Source: Rostratula benghalensis (lineage: Eukaryota > Chordata > Aves > Charadriiformes > Rostratulidae). From it: DNA of 64,000 nucleotides. Of the stretch, positions 25,918 to 38,974 are shown piece by piece. The stretch covers positions 3,547,113 through 3,611,112 of the forward strand of contig VXAI01000038.1 in assembly GCA_013399305.1 (NCBI GenBank), read 5' to 3'. Position 1 is the first letter of the stretch; every line of letters starts with the position of its first letter. The position numbers were made by a program, and so were the translations under genes. Under the pieces are notes generated by a model. The model was given only the letters and a program-made list of their open reading frames with translations, ran no database searches and was not told the DNA's origin.

Positions 25918-26760
25918 AATATTATTTTGAAATAAGAAAAAGCAAAATCTCAGGGTCTTTGCTCATCACCAGTTGTTCCTGTAATCTCAAAAATTCACTC
26001 CAGTGCCTTTAGTAAGGTGAAATCCAGACACTGAAGACTGGAAGCACAGTGGAGTATCAGTTTTGTCTGATCAACTGATAGGTCATAGAGAAAATGTACT
26101 AATGTTCCATCATATCTGAGGACAATAAACCCGATTGCAAATTATATTGCTACATATTTCACCCACACATGAATTTTTCACTTCTTTAAAAAAAAAAAGA
26201 GAAAGAGGCACATTTTTGTAAATGCATTCATCTAAATTTAAGACACAGAGATGCCTAAAATGGAAATCAGCAGACAGTCTATTGTTTATATTGTCGCCTG
26301 AACACTTTGTGGAGCTCAACTAAATCTTTATTGTCTATTATCAACCCGATATATTCACTGTTATTCATCCTGTTGTTCCATACTATATCATGGCTGCTGT
26401 TAAGTTCTACCAACAGTCATAATCAAAGAACCTTAAGAATGAAGCACCTGTTCCCGAAAGGCTCCATACAGAAGCTGCTCCTAAAAGTCTTTTAAACAGC
26501 CCTGCTTTCCTTCCTCAAATGCAGCATTCCAGTCAGGTGCAGATGAACTCCAGTTGTGCTGTACAGGAGTAGGGACAAACAGAGTGTGATCCCTACTAGC
26601 AGATTAACATAATAGAGAGTGAAAGCAGCACATTTTTCACTTCTATGACCAAAATCTGACTTGTAACCATTTTCTTCAATTCACCAGGACAGATATTACA
26701 CATATATGCATGAAAAGAGGGAATAAATTACTTGGTTTAGCAGATTCCTTTGACATTTAC
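25918..26760. other. Non-coding stretch, no gene seen
   Basis: This is an AT-rich spacer between a CR1 copy and a microsatellite. Short open frames occur on both strands near 26110-26495, with no recognisable protein feature. A12 lies near 26188. Confidence 0.55.
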
Positions 26761-26761
26761 C

Positions 26762-26797
26762 AAATAAATAAATAAANNNATAAATAAATAAATAAAT
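26762..26797. repeat. (AAAT)n microsatellite with three undetermined bases
   Basis: Nine units' worth of AAAT/ATAA tetranucleotide are present. The bases at 26777-26779 are N, the only ambiguous bases in the window. They fall inside the repeat, so the true unit number is unknown and the N run is best read as an assembly or polishing ambiguity rather than biology. Confidence 0.97.
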
Positions 26798-26799
26798 CA

Positions 26800-29700
26800 T
26801 TCAGCAGGTTCATCACATCCTCTTTGCATCCTGATCGCTATTGCTGTTTTTAACTATTAAAGTTACTATACTATAAAAGTATCCATTGCCCATCAATCTA
26901 ATTTTCAATTCACATTCAACAGTTGCAGAGAGCAGAACTGCTACTACTGCCAATCACTTTTTGTAACCTAAAGAAAGGCAAAAGTTACTGACACCCAGTA
27001 AATTTTCTCACATTCTAGCCTTACTATCCAAAGGGGCTTTGGGAGCCGAAACTCTCAAATTAGTGTCAGTTGGAGGCATTTCTAAGAAGTAGGCAAGGAA
27101 AAAAAAAAAGCCAAGTGCTCAAGATTACTTGGATTTATTTCATATGTGGCCCAGTGCTAACTTCTAATCATAGGCACTGCCTGTCATCTCAAAGGACATG
27201 TTATGTCAATGTCCATATAATTCTTTAATTATACAAGTGAATAATCTCTTGAAAATCCAGAGATTTAACTATCAAACAAAAATACAGTTATAGCTTCCTA
27301 TTTTCTGAAATAAATATTTTTTTTCTGACAAAGGAAGATGAGTTGGGAGTTCTTGAATTGTTTTCTCTTTCCTCCAAAGACACTTGCCTACCTATCATTC
27401 ATCTTCTCAGTAATTCACATCATGAATCTCCAGGGAAAGTGATGAACCGATTCTTCTAAGTTTATCCAAATAAATATATCCAATAAAGGACAAATAGGGT
27501 ATTTGTTATTTTACACATAAATGTGCTACATATAAAGCCATAAACTCTAAAATCAAGGAAAAAAAAATTAATCCAATCCTCCTGAAATAACATGTGCTTC
27601 ATCCCATGTATTTTGTGCCCACATTTTGAAGTTTACTATTTGTTATCTTAAATGTCAGCTTGTCTTGTCAATGCCAAATGTCAGAATCAGCTGTGAGGTA
27701 TTTTTGCACTATTTTCTCACTCATCCCATAGCTCCATTTTGTGAGCTTATAAAATTATTCCAACTCCGAAACACTGCAGTCATTAGTCAGCTGATTTGCT
27801 CAACACTGGATAAAATGACTGGATGCAGTAAGAGCTCTGACTCATTCAGGCCTCTTTTTAACAATTGGGCTCAGCTGCAGCTGCAGCACTAATGTGAGTA
27901 CTTAAGTCTCTTAGCATTGCTTTTTGCAGATATTCTCTAGCTTCTACTAACTGTGCTATGGTACACAAGATTTCTCTGAAGATAAATATTTATATTCTGT
28001 CAAAAGAGAGGAAAATGTGCATTCTAGACACTCCCATTAACAGCATATTTCTATTCAAACAACATAGCTCTGTATTTCATGTCTTTCACCTGAATTTGGT
28101 CCTCTGGGGCTTGCAGCATCAAAGGGCAGGACTTCAGTCCACAACTGTCCCCACAGTATCTAGTGTCCTTAGCCATGGGACTGGAAATTACCATTTGTCC
28201 CTCTAGATGAAATGTATCCCAATTGGAGGCTGAAGTTGATGGTACTGTCTATCTTTTGTTGCCCTATATGGTTTAGACTTAACATTATTTCTTGATGTCT
28301 TAGTTATTGATTCAATCAGGACAGTGGGCTGTGGAGCACTGTATTTCCGATGAGCATATTCCTGTATGAACTTATGAATATCTAACTGAGAAATTGCCTC
28401 TGTGAGAACACACCGAAAAGTAATGAACATGTACAGGCACAAAAAAAAGCTAGGATTTTTTAAACTTATTGAATCAGTTTTGCTACCTTTAAATACAGAT
28501 TGTTGAAAACATCTGCAGATGCTGTCAAACTTTTGTGGAAATTCAGAATGTATTTTATTTGACTGACTATAAGGCATATAAATTTGAAAATGCTGAGAAA
28601 TCTAAGATAAACACAGCAAAATAAAAGAAAATGGTGAATCTTCTTTTGGCTCAAACTGAGTGAGGCTGCTGAAATCCACTGCTACCTTCATGGCCCTTTC
28701 CATGCCCTTTACACAAAGGAGACAGTTGTGGAATAGCAACCAAACTGTCTGTCCAGACAGACTGTGACTTTCTCCTCTGGACACTGTAATTTTGTTTTTA
28801 TTAGGATAACATCTGTCACGTGAATAATGGTGGTGTTATTTGCCACAGGAAAAATATACAACTATTTTTTTTCTGAAAGATAATACTGAAGATGGGGAGA
28901 GTTATAATCTAAATGTAAACACTACACCTTTGACCAATTCTTCCCATTGCAATCCAGTGGAAATTATACATTGCTTTCAAAGTGCCAGCAGAATAGAATA
29001 AAAAAGGGAACAACATGACTTCCTCCAATTGACCAATATGATTAAAATGCACTAATAAATTATGATAATAAAGAACTGAGGTGGAAGCACGTACTTCCCT
29101 CTCTGCTGCCTACATTACTTAGAGTATTTAGGCGCCAGTGGTGCCTATTTCCTAAGAGGACAGACATTGCACCACACTCCTCAGCACTACTAGGTTTGCA
29201 AAAGTCTGAGTGAATGGTATAAAAGAGATCAGTTAAACTTCCTCACACAGAATCTGCCTATTGTCTGCAGCTGGGACTAAGCTTACTCTCTTCTAGCCCA
29301 GCAACATTACCAGTCGTATAGCTAAAGTGAAACACAATCAATACTTTGCAATTGAGGAAAAGAAGGTGCTCATCCTCATTAAATGCATTACCAGTGGAAA
29401 GCTCCACTATGTTTATACATCTCAGAAGCATTAGTTGCTTTCATTGCCTTTCATTGTTTTGGATATAATATTTTAAAAGTAGTCTTCAAAAATTTCACTT
29501 AGAAAAAACTGCACACAGGAATCTGTCAACATAATCCCCACAAAATCTACACAGTAAAAAAGGTAAACTTTCTGCATTTTACCGTCTTGTTTAAAAACTC
29601 TTTCACTTAATTGGACAAGCTTTCTGGCATAGCCATCATTCTCTGAAAACATCATACCTATTGTGCTCTTTCATGTCCAAATGGGATGCACAAACCTCTA

Positions 29701-30640
29701 CCAAGTTAAATGGCAAAACACTACAGTGCAGCACAACACGGTTTTGGAAGGATTAGAAAGGCTCAAGTCAAATGACTGGTGCATTTTGAGAAGAACCACT
29801 ACCAAAAAAAGGCCATACATTTAAGACACTGAGGTCAGAGGACCAAATTTTGAACTCTGTGTCAGGGCAAAGTCTTTCTCTTTGTGATTTTTTCATAGAT
29901 ATTTATTAAGTAAGGGAGTTGAATTACTGTAATTCAAAGAATTATTTGAAGCGTCTCCTCTTTTAACCTTTTTTCAAGGACTTGGGATTTTTTGATACTG
30001 AAAAATTTACATTAAGAATGTTAGAAAAGTAATGTTTCCTAGAAGGCATTTCCTTATTCAAAAGCTCAAATTTTCACAGCACACACATTTTACAACAGCT
30101 TTACACTACACTGCTCATCTGTGCACAGAAATTGGAGTCCAACAAGGTCCCTACAAATGAAATTTGATGTTACAGATCAAGCTGTTTCCTCTGCAGATAT
30201 GGCCTGACCATGTGGATAATCACAGAGAGATGTTCTGTGGGGACTTCCTGCATCTGGAAATAAACCTAAGAGGAGAAAGTAGCAGAATACCCCACTATGA
30301 GAAGGTCCCAATAGATGCACAGTGCGGAGGGACCAAGAACACTTAGTACAGTGAATCTCTTTTTACCCATTCACATAAAGTCCGTAACAAGTCCTCACTT
30401 CTTCCCCTTCTTATGCTCCCCTACTTATAGTCTGGCACCTAGTTGCAGAACAAGTGTGTTCTGAGTGGTACTTAAGCAATGAACTGGTGAAAAGCGAGTA
30501 GCCTCTATATTAAAGACCTTTTCTTGCCCAGATGTGTATTTATGAACCCTTAACTCCAGTTAATCCATGCTAGCCACTTTGATACTAGCAGGAAAAACCT
30601 TGTAGTTTCCTTACATCATCTCTTCCTCAGTCTCAAAATG
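26800..30640. other. Non-coding stretch, no gene seen
   Basis: No gene or named repeat is present. CAGCTG occurs twice back to back at about 27872-27883, giving two overlapping E-boxes. An imperfect 8-bp inverted repeat, TAGGCGCC-AGT-GGTGCCTA, lies at 29129-29147. The longest open frame is 124 codons (28203-28577, minus strand) and has no recognisable domain. Confidence 0.55.
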
Positions 30641-30664
30641 GGGAAATTTGGGGGGGTGGGGGGG
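30641..30664 (+). repeat. G-rich run, G7-T-G7
   Basis: Two seven-base G runs (30650-30656 and 30658-30664) are separated by a single T, preceded by a GGGG run about 10 bases upstream. On the + strand this could form a G-quadruplex. It stands out in an AT-rich neighbourhood. Any role in regulation or replication is inference. Confidence 0.85.
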
Positions 30665-32560
30665 AAATCAATAAATAAGTAATTTCTAGATATCAAATGC
30701 ATACACACAGAGTCCCTCCTCCCCTACATCCAGGACCAGTACTGAACTGTAGTTACCCATAGTAAAAGGCTACATGTGTGGGAACATGTGAGCCCTGCTC
30801 TAATTAGTCTGAAACAATTTTTTTAGTGCAGCATTTCTTTTAGGAAGAGCAAACAGAAGTAGTTTTTCCACACTCTTAAAAGCATTGAAAACAAAATGCC
30901 CAAAAGTAAATTCAAAAGTCAAGGTGTTCATCATCTCTACCCCTTTGAAATACAGCAGACAGACCAATATTCCCTTCTGCATCCTAAAGTTCCACCTACA
31001 AGGGACTTCCTTCACAGCAGCATAAATTACATTTATCAGTGTGATTCCTGACCTGCAAGGCAAATCAAAATTAAATGCTTCCAAAGCTCAGATTAATTAG
31101 GACTGGAGATGCCTCCACAGATAGTGATTTAGCAAGTATCTTCCACCTCCAAATAAGCTATGGGGGGAATTAAGGTATTTTACCTGTCTGACATTACAAG
31201 TTGATCTGTATTAACAACTGTCTTCTCAGAAATCTGGTGCAAGTCATGCCCTAGTGTTGTTCTTGATAAACAGAGAGAGCGTATTTCTTTTCCAAAGTAA
31301 GACTGGGTTCTGGAATGCTGGTCATGGCTATTACAGAGAGTGGGGAGCAATAAATAATATGAACTTTTTCAGGGAACCTGTAGAAGTTTGGCATTTTTCA
31401 GGAGGAGTCTTGCACATGCTATGCAATAATTATGATCTAGCAAAGAAGCTACCAGGCCCAAAAGGTTAATTCTCAAGTAGAGGCAGTTCTAAGAAAACCC
31501 TAGGAAAGAAGCTGTGCCGGTTAGGTGATCATGATTTGTTTTGGTAAACTAAGATAAGCACCATTAAAACCTAGTTCCTAGGCGAGGAGAAAATGACTAC
31601 GTTATGGGAAAAGAAGAGGAAAGGAGCAACAGAATTTCACATTTTGCTTTATTCCCTGCCCTGAGCAGTGACACAACCAGAAATTCTGGACACTTGCTTG
31701 ACTACATTACTCATCAACAGCATTTGCTAAAACCCAGTATTTCATACAGAGGTAGCTGACATCATATTATGTTTAATAAAGGTCTTTTTCTGAAAGACAA
31801 TGTGCTGAACGGAGGACCTTCTCTCATTATCTACACCACTACTATTTGCCTTGAAATTATACACGCCGATTATCACCGAAGGCGATCAGGCACATAGCTG
31901 AACCAGAGAAGGAACTCAGCAGTGCTTACTGCAGAAGGCAGAGTCAGCAATTCAGTCTTTTTAAATATGAATGCTCTTTCCCTGTAAGTCTAATTACCAC
32001 ACTCCAGTGGCTTAAATAAAGCAATCTAATAGGTTCAGACCTGTTCTTCAGATGCCAGCCTTCCAGTGAAAATCTTTAATTGTCTTTATAGGGCAGTTTG
32101 TTTTCCATCTCCTGGCAAGGCTTGTAGTTTTACAGCACCAGTTTCTCCAGTAGGATCTCACCATGGGAGGGGGTAAGATAGCATGGCAGGCAAAGAGTTA
32201 GGCAACCCTGGATTGTAATGTCGCAGATCTAGGCAATAAACTCAGGGTCGGGATATCAGAGAGTTATTTGAGCTCATACCTAAAATACTAGCAATAATTT
32301 CTACAACTGTATTTTTCATCCACGTTACCCACATTATGTGACACATCATCAAATTATTGTTATTGGCACAGAAATTAGGAGAAAAAGGATGCTGAAAACC
32401 AGGGCTGATTCTAATTTCTAAATGTTCTTTAGCCAAAAAGACAAGAAGGATTAAAATTTAAATCAACATTAGCCTTACCATTTCTGTTGATTCTCACAGG
32501 ATGCTTTTTTTAACTCAATCTGTCTCCTACCTATATTCTAGAAAGAAAAATAATTACTAG
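30665..32560. other. Non-coding stretch with a small CpG cluster
   Basis: No gene is seen. Four CpG dinucleotides fall within 21 bp at 31864-31884 (ACGCCGATTATCACCGAAGG region), which is unusual in otherwise CpG-depleted sequence. The open frames at 30800-31084 (minus) and 31254-31469 (plus) have no recognisable features. Confidence 0.5.
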
Positions 32561-32565
32561 GTTTC

Positions 32566-32579
32566 TTTTTTTTTTTTTT
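32566..32579. repeat. T14 homopolymer
   Basis: A run of 14 T bases. Similar isolated tracts lie at 36765-36778 (T14), 52877-52889 (T13) and 55521-55535 (T15), plus paired runs at 60220-60228 and 60231-60240. None is attached to a recognisable processed pseudogene. Confidence 0.9.
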
Positions 32580-32677
32580 ACTTTGCGCACTACCTTTCAG
32601 TCTTGCACTGAACCTGATCACCCAGGTTATTCATGCCTGGAATAAACTATTGGTAATAGAACATCTGCCCTATCTTG

Positions 32678-32695
32678 CTCTATACATGTATAGAG
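32678..32695. repeat. Perfect 18-bp palindrome
   Basis: CTCTATACATGTATAGAG is identical to its reverse complement over 18 bases, with a central ACATGT. Flanking bases (G before, A after) break the symmetry. It could extrude as a small cruciform or be a dimeric protein site; only the symmetry itself is observed. Confidence 0.95.
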
Positions 32696-32699
32696 ATGA

Positions 32700-34880
32700 C
32701 AAGGTTAGAAAAATATCTGTATGTATAATATAGCTCTTTATTTTACAAGAATGGTTTTGTTTTGTTACCAGGAATGATATCTTAAGAATATATATTACAT
32801 AAAATGCTAAAATAACATGTTTTCTCATTATGTTCTTTACATCACTGCGAAGTTGACTGCATGCAAATGCATTTGTTTATGGAAGATTACAGGTATTGAT
32901 GTCTGTGGACCATCCCAGATGAAATCAATTGAACCTTCACAGTAATTCTTTACCTTCCCACAGTAGTTTTAATTAACATACTCCGGATATTTTGGAGCAG
33001 GTACTTTGTTTGTCACGTTATAAAATGTGAAGCCCTAGGACTTAAAAGAAATGAGGGGGAAAAAATTCATTAATTTTCTTAAAATTAAAGGAATTGATGT
33101 TTCAATACAAGAAAAAAGCATTAATATGGCAAAATCATTAATGAAAATGTACTACTTCACTCTTACAATGCTGAAAGGTAATGGTAGTATCTCACAAGCA
33201 TAGCATCAAAGACGACTTTGACAGATATTCTTTATACAGAGAAGTTTACTCTTCTAGTAAAGGACAGAGACCATGAACAGCTAATGAGAAAAAAAAAAAG
33301 TTCTTCATTTCTAGATTTTTCCTGTAGAGAATGTCAGCTGACTGTTGCTGAACACTCACTTGCATCACTCCCAAGCTAATAGTTGTAATATATCCAGCAT
33401 TTGATTATAATATTAATAGGCACTGAGCTTATACAAACTGATTCCCCTCCTCCATATATTAATTTTACACTGATGGAATTCCAGTGGATTCATTACAGTT
33501 ATTCTTGATTTATATGAGAACAGATATGAACAAGAGGGAATTTTATTGTTTTCTCCATATGTTGTTTATGCTGTCACAGGTAATTATTTATTCCACCAAA
33601 ACTCTGTATTTTGGATGATGCCTTGCCATGAGTCTGAAATTTGCCAGTGCAACTTAGTAAATAAATTCTGCCCATTCTGTCCATGTGAAAGACACAGAAA
33701 AAAAGTAGTTAATAGAAGTAAAATGCTGAGCTAGCTCTGTGGCCTGAACTGGAATCCAGCTTTGTGCACAGTAAAAGGAAATCATTAGATGATTTTGAAA
33801 TGTCTTAAGTTAAACGGGTCCGGTTCATCTCCTGGTAGACATTAGACCTTATATCACATTCAGCACACAATTGCTACAATGCAAGCCATGCAGCTTCCAA
33901 CTCTCAGAAGGAATGTAAAGTATAATGAGAATAGATACTGGCATACTGTTCTGTTCCGTTAGGTGCTGTTCTGACCAAAACTGAAATTCACTTGCACAGA
34001 AACAAACTGAACATACACTAGTGAGATACATGTTGCCTAGCCTACCTCTATAAAATATCTTGGCCTGTTGTTTCTTAAAATAACCCTCATAAGGCAGAGA
34101 TACAACTATTAAAACCAGACATGGATGAATGAGTGTGCAAATTTAAGAAAGCATTAGCCATTCGGAGTTCATTTCTCTCAATGAGATTAAAGCAAACCTC
34201 ATGGAATTCTACTTCTTAAAATTTTATCAGATCAGAAAGAAATTATATTTAAGAATGTTGGCTGGGATTTGCAAGAGGTTTTATGAAGCATGAGTGCCAA
34301 TACACTACAAAACATTACATGAGACCACACGGTAGCTCCTTCATTACATTCAAAATCAGGCAAATAAAAGACCACTTCTATGAGCTATTAGGAAGAAGAC
34401 TATCACTCCTGCTGCTTTTGTTTTAACAAGAAAAACAAGCTATTGAAGAAGGAATGGAAGCAGATAGCTTTCCCATCACAACAATCTTACAACAGCTCAT
34501 CTGTTATATCCTAAGAATTTTACCTCAGGATATAATAACAATAAACTGTAATACATATACATCAATATTAGCATCAGCCAGTATTTAAGAACAAGTATGG
34601 ACACCATAACATAAATAGTATGATTTCACACACTGACTCAGAACTTTGATCATTCGTATTCACTGTATAGTAGAAGTAGATCTTTGTTTTATTGACAGTT
34701 GTTTAACTCTTCTTTTAGCCAAAGCTGAATATATTGGGAAAATAAAAAAAAAAAAAGTAATACCGGAAAACTCAGAATTTCTGGGCTTAAATAACAGGTG
34801 CTTTCATAGGCAGGATTCAATGTGAGATACATCATATTTCCTGTCTCCATCCTCTCAACTCGAGCAATGTTCAATGCCCA
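32700..34880. other. Non-coding stretch, no gene seen
   Basis: There is no exon or named repeat. An octamer-type POU motif, ATGCAAAT, occurs at 32861-32868 next to ATGCATTTG. Single motifs of this length are expected by chance, so it is not called a regulatory site. Short open frames only. Confidence 0.55.
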
Positions 34881-34885
34881 ATCTC

Positions 34886-34937
34886 CTTTTTGGTTTGGTT
34901 TGGGTTTGGGTTTTTTTTCCCCTCCCCTTTTTGGCAA
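34886..34937. repeat. GGTTT / GGGTTT low-complexity run
   Basis: Tandem GGTTT and GGGTTT units are followed by T8 and a C/T-rich run. This is a simple-sequence expansion. Its complement is the AAACC/AAACCC type also seen near 49.9 kb and 53.1 kb. It is not the vertebrate telomere unit TTAGGG. Confidence 0.8.
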
Positions 34938-34939
34938 GG

Positions 34940-37900
34940 CAGTCTATTAATTAACTAAGTCTGCAATACAGAGACCTGCTAAATTCCTATATTGCTGTCA
35001 ACACAAAATACAAGCAGGAAGATGATAAGTATATATGACCACATGTGTGTATGTATGCTTGTATGCATACAGCATGAGCCTCTTCCTTGCCCTGTCATAC
35101 ACCAAAACATCAGATGGTATTTTACACCAGAATATGGAGTATTTATACACAATTCCCAGGTGAAGACCCCCCTCACAGTACACAGAACAGCTTCATATTA
35201 ATCTTTTGTTCTCATGAATGAATGATACATCTTCTGACATACAGGAGTGATTTTTTACAACTCGTACAAAAACCCGGAAATTTCTGTCAACTGGCACAAG
35301 AGTCTTAAAAACTTCTGAATCTCATCAGTGGGTATGCTGCATATTAATAACAATAAGAATCTGGAAAGTAACTTCCAAGGAGAGGCAATCTCCATTACAC
35401 TGTTCTCTCTGAGATGGGGGTGGTGGTTAATGCCAGAGAGACGGAAACATCCACATGCAACTATCAGTGAGTGACTGCTCAGTGATCCACTGGATAAACA
35501 AATTTTGTATTTCTTGAGCAAATCACTTATCTTTCATTGATTTTCTCATCCTGCCAAGATTTTGTTTGCTCAGATTGGAAATGCATTCTACATGTATATT
35601 TTTTTCTAAATAACGTCATCCCCATCACTTATTGAATAATTATAATTCATATTCATTAGCTATTCTACCTAATCCTTTGAAGCTATAATATCTATTATCC
35701 CAAAATACCAAATTCTCTTCAAACTAGCTAGAAGTCTTTGATGCTTAGTTGGCAGTCAAATCAGGTTGGGGAAGTAGGAAATAAAAAAATATGAACAGTG
35801 TCAGCAATTTATCACATTTAGAGTCTGTCTACAGCTGTCTTTTATATGTATATCAGAAAAGCAACTACACAGTGAATTTATTACATTCCTAAAAAAAATT
35901 CAAAACACCAAAACCCAATATGCATCAAACAAAACCTGATTCAACCTCCATTAAGGTAGAGGACATGTGGATTGGTCAATTTTTGAAGCTGAAGGATTCC
36001 ATTAAATGTGTTATTTTCTTTTTCTCAATCACTTCACCTCATAATCAGAAATCACTCCTCTGTGAAGGTTTTAGGGAATAAGAAAATGAGTCCAAAAGGC
36101 CACTGTCTATGGAGGATTGATTTACATCCTCTTCTTTGCATGTTGGCTCCATTAATTGATGCAGTACTGGATAATAAGAAACCATTAATAGCTCTGAACA
36201 TGGTTTAAATGGAAATGGAAATGTGGAAAGCATTACACTAATAAAATGAAATGACACATGATTGATGCAGTAACAATAAATATAAAAGCAAAGTAAAACT
36301 GAAGGCTGAATTATGATCCTGACCATTCAATATCAATATTCTAATTTTTATGTCAGTTTTAACATCCCTTTTGAGATACATGCATGTTCCTGTGGAATGC
36401 CTATAGGAAACCTGCAGCTGGAACTGGATGAACCAAATTCAGAAACAATACATCTTCTACACTTTTATTCCCAATATTAGAATCAATTCTGAATTACATG
36501 TAAAGTTCTAAAATAGCTGGTCTTTTTCACTCATTTAATTTGACTATGATTAGGATAATGATCAACACTTTAACTTGTTGGTTAGAAACCATTGGCAGCA
36601 TTTCTTCATCCTTCTTTGCCAGGTGACTAAGCAAATAAAAAATTATTTAGTCCTTATTTACTCAGCTACCTAGAACGTATGGAAGGCTACTCTAACGAGC
36701 CGGAGTACTGGACATAAACAAACATTTCTAGCCTCATATTTAATTTCAGACCCTGACTTTTTTCTTTTTTTTTTTTTTATAACATAGAAATTAACAGTAT
36801 TAGCACACAAGCAGTGCAGAGGACCTAAGGTTTCCATACCACGAGTTTAACTTCATTTTGAGCAATATCTCGAGTTTTTCTTTCCTTTTTTTTTTAAATT
36901 ATGCATGTACTTTTGTACATACAGAGTTTAAGTTAGTTTCTGTGTACTAATGAATTAAACTTCAGATCACAGTACTAATAACTACTTCCTACCTTACTCC
37001 AGATTCTACTGGAACACTTGAAGAAGTCTGTTCTTGACATACAAACACACCAGAAAACTAACACAGTGGAATTAACTGATGGAGAAATTAGGCAGAAGTG
37101 CCCAGATAAAGGTCATAAAAAAAGTCACTGGGCAATCAGAAAAACACGCCATGTGCAGATCAAGTATTCCAGCTGGCATAATAAAAGCATAGCTGTAAGA
37201 AGTCGACCCCAGCTGAGATGCCACCTCCGTTGAATTAACAATTTAACCCTACTCTCTACTAAATAATGGTGTAAGATACATAAATGAAATTTGTGTCATG
37301 CTATCGAGTATAATACCATCTAGTAGACATAATTTGAAGTGTCTTGATTTTTAACATACTGCAGTCTCCTACCAGTGCTGAAAATGTGAAAAATGAGCTA
37401 CTGGAAAAAGGGATTAATATTGTCATAAGAAAAAAATGAATTAACCTGAAGGCCAACACAGAGTCAGAGACTAATTTGAAAATTATTGCTCTAGCCACGC
37501 TAAGGAAAAAAAAAAATACTCTACTTCAAGTAACTGTTTATACATTGGAATATTGGTATGGCTGCTGCGTAGAAACCAAACAATGATCTATCTAGGCCTG
37601 GATTTTGTTTTCCATTGTGGTATCTAGGGTGAAGGTAGAAAACAATACATACATCACAATTACAGAAAGAACTAACAACACAGGGAATTTCCATATAAGT
37701 GTTACTGTCAGCAGTTACTTAGTTTTAATCTACTAAATATAACTGTAGAATACAACATCATGTTTATCCTTTCTCAAATTCTACATACTTCAGAGTTAAT
37801 GAAATACTGTGTAAAGAATTCCATCAATTAATGAGGATTGCAAAAATTAATGCAACAGTTTGGTAACCACCTTGTCACAAAAAAAGCACACAGAAAAGTT

Positions 37901-38590
37901 TAAATTAACTACAGCAATTGCAAGCATCACTGTGAATATGTGAGCTACTTTCTAAATGCAAATCAAATTCAGAATATTTTCTTAGTTTAAAAAAAAAATC
38001 GATGTCTGAAATACAGTGTGGATGGGCTATACTTAATGCTGTTACACTAAGCAGAACACATGGTTTGCAGATCTACTGAGATATTGAATAAATTCTAAGG
38101 TTTTTTCCAATATGTTATTGCAGAAAGGGTAATTCAAGTACAGTATTTACAGAGAAATCAATGATAAACCATTCATTTGAGAAAAATGGTTTCAATCAAA
38201 ATGAGAAATGCATGACTTAAAATAAATTTAAGAAGTTCCTTATTTGTTTCATTGTCCTCCTCTATTTTTCAGTCTAGGGATGGCCAATTCTATATGACAG
38301 AAAATGAAATTTCTGTATTGATAATGGAAAAAAAAATGTTATCCTTCACTCTATTTGCGTAATTGCATTGTAGCTTTATTCAGAGAATCAGTATATGGCT
38401 CAAATTTAATTGCTTGTGTGTCTGTATGTTTGTTTATATTTATTAAACACTATAATAGAAATACATCAGTTGAAGTAATATGGTAATAAAAAAAAACCCC
38501 AAAACACAGCTCTAAAAAAGTGATTCTCTGCACTAACAAACTTTAGAGGGTTGATGAGAAGGACTATTCCCCTCTTCTGAACATTCAGAA
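34940..38590. other. Non-coding stretch, no gene seen
   Basis: No gene is recognisable. TG/TATG-rich sequence lies at about 35041-35070 and a small hairpin, ATGTAC-TTTT-GTACAT, at about 36904-36920. The open frame at 37018-37233 (+, 71 codons) is lysine- and arginine-rich but has no domain motif and no adjoining exon. Confidence 0.55.
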
Positions 38591-38594
38591 GGGC

Positions 38595-38970
38595 ACAGTT
38601 GGAGTACTGCGTCCCATTTTTGGTATCCCAGTATAAGAAATACACTGAGAAACTGAGTACCAGAAGAGGGCAAATAAGATGCTTACATGATCATTTAGCT
38701 CACAGAAGAGAAGAATAGCCAGGTCCACAGCAAAAGATAAAGGGTAAGCATCAAGCTGCAACAAGGCAAGCAAATTCCCATTGGATATTAAGGGGGAAAA
38801 AAAAAAAAGAAATCAAAATTAGGATGGCTAAACACTCACAAGACTGTCCAGATTCTCTATTTCTGAAGTATCTCAAAATTCAACTGGAAAAGGATCTGTG
38901 CACTTAGAAGCTGACTCTGCTCTAAACAGGAGATCAGACTAGGTGGTGTCTAAAGGTCTTCTTTAACCTT
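38595..38970 (+). mobile_element. Old, diverged CR1 remnant
   Basis: Several CR1 landmarks appear in the correct order but strongly decayed. CAGTTGGAGTACTGCGTCCC is the usual start of the CR1 3' kilobase. ATTCCCATTGGATATTAAGG near 38775 is the 'aggaaattccgattagatatc' block. GATCAGACTAGGTGGTGTCT, then AAAGGTCTTCTTTAACCTT, is the 3' terminal signature. An A tract at 38798-38810 interrupts it. Divergence is far higher than in the copies at 25.4 and 39.5 kb, so this belongs to an older wave of insertion. The reading frame is destroyed. Confidence 0.75.
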
Positions 38971-38974
38971 ATTT

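Noticed and set aside
28203..28577. 124-codon open frame (minus strand)
   Set aside because: No recognisable feature, overlaps other short frames, and no splice sites fit.
30600..30646. CCTCAGTCTCAAAATGGGG considered as a MIR 3' part
   Set aside because: Only one short block matches and the rest of the element is absent. Too weak to annotate.
32861..32868. POU octamer ATGCAAAT
   Set aside because: A single 8-mer is expected about once per 64 kb per strand by chance. No supporting cluster.
34886..34919. GGTTT/GGGTTT run considered as interstitial telomere sequence
   Set aside because: The unit is not TTAGGG and the array is short and irregular.
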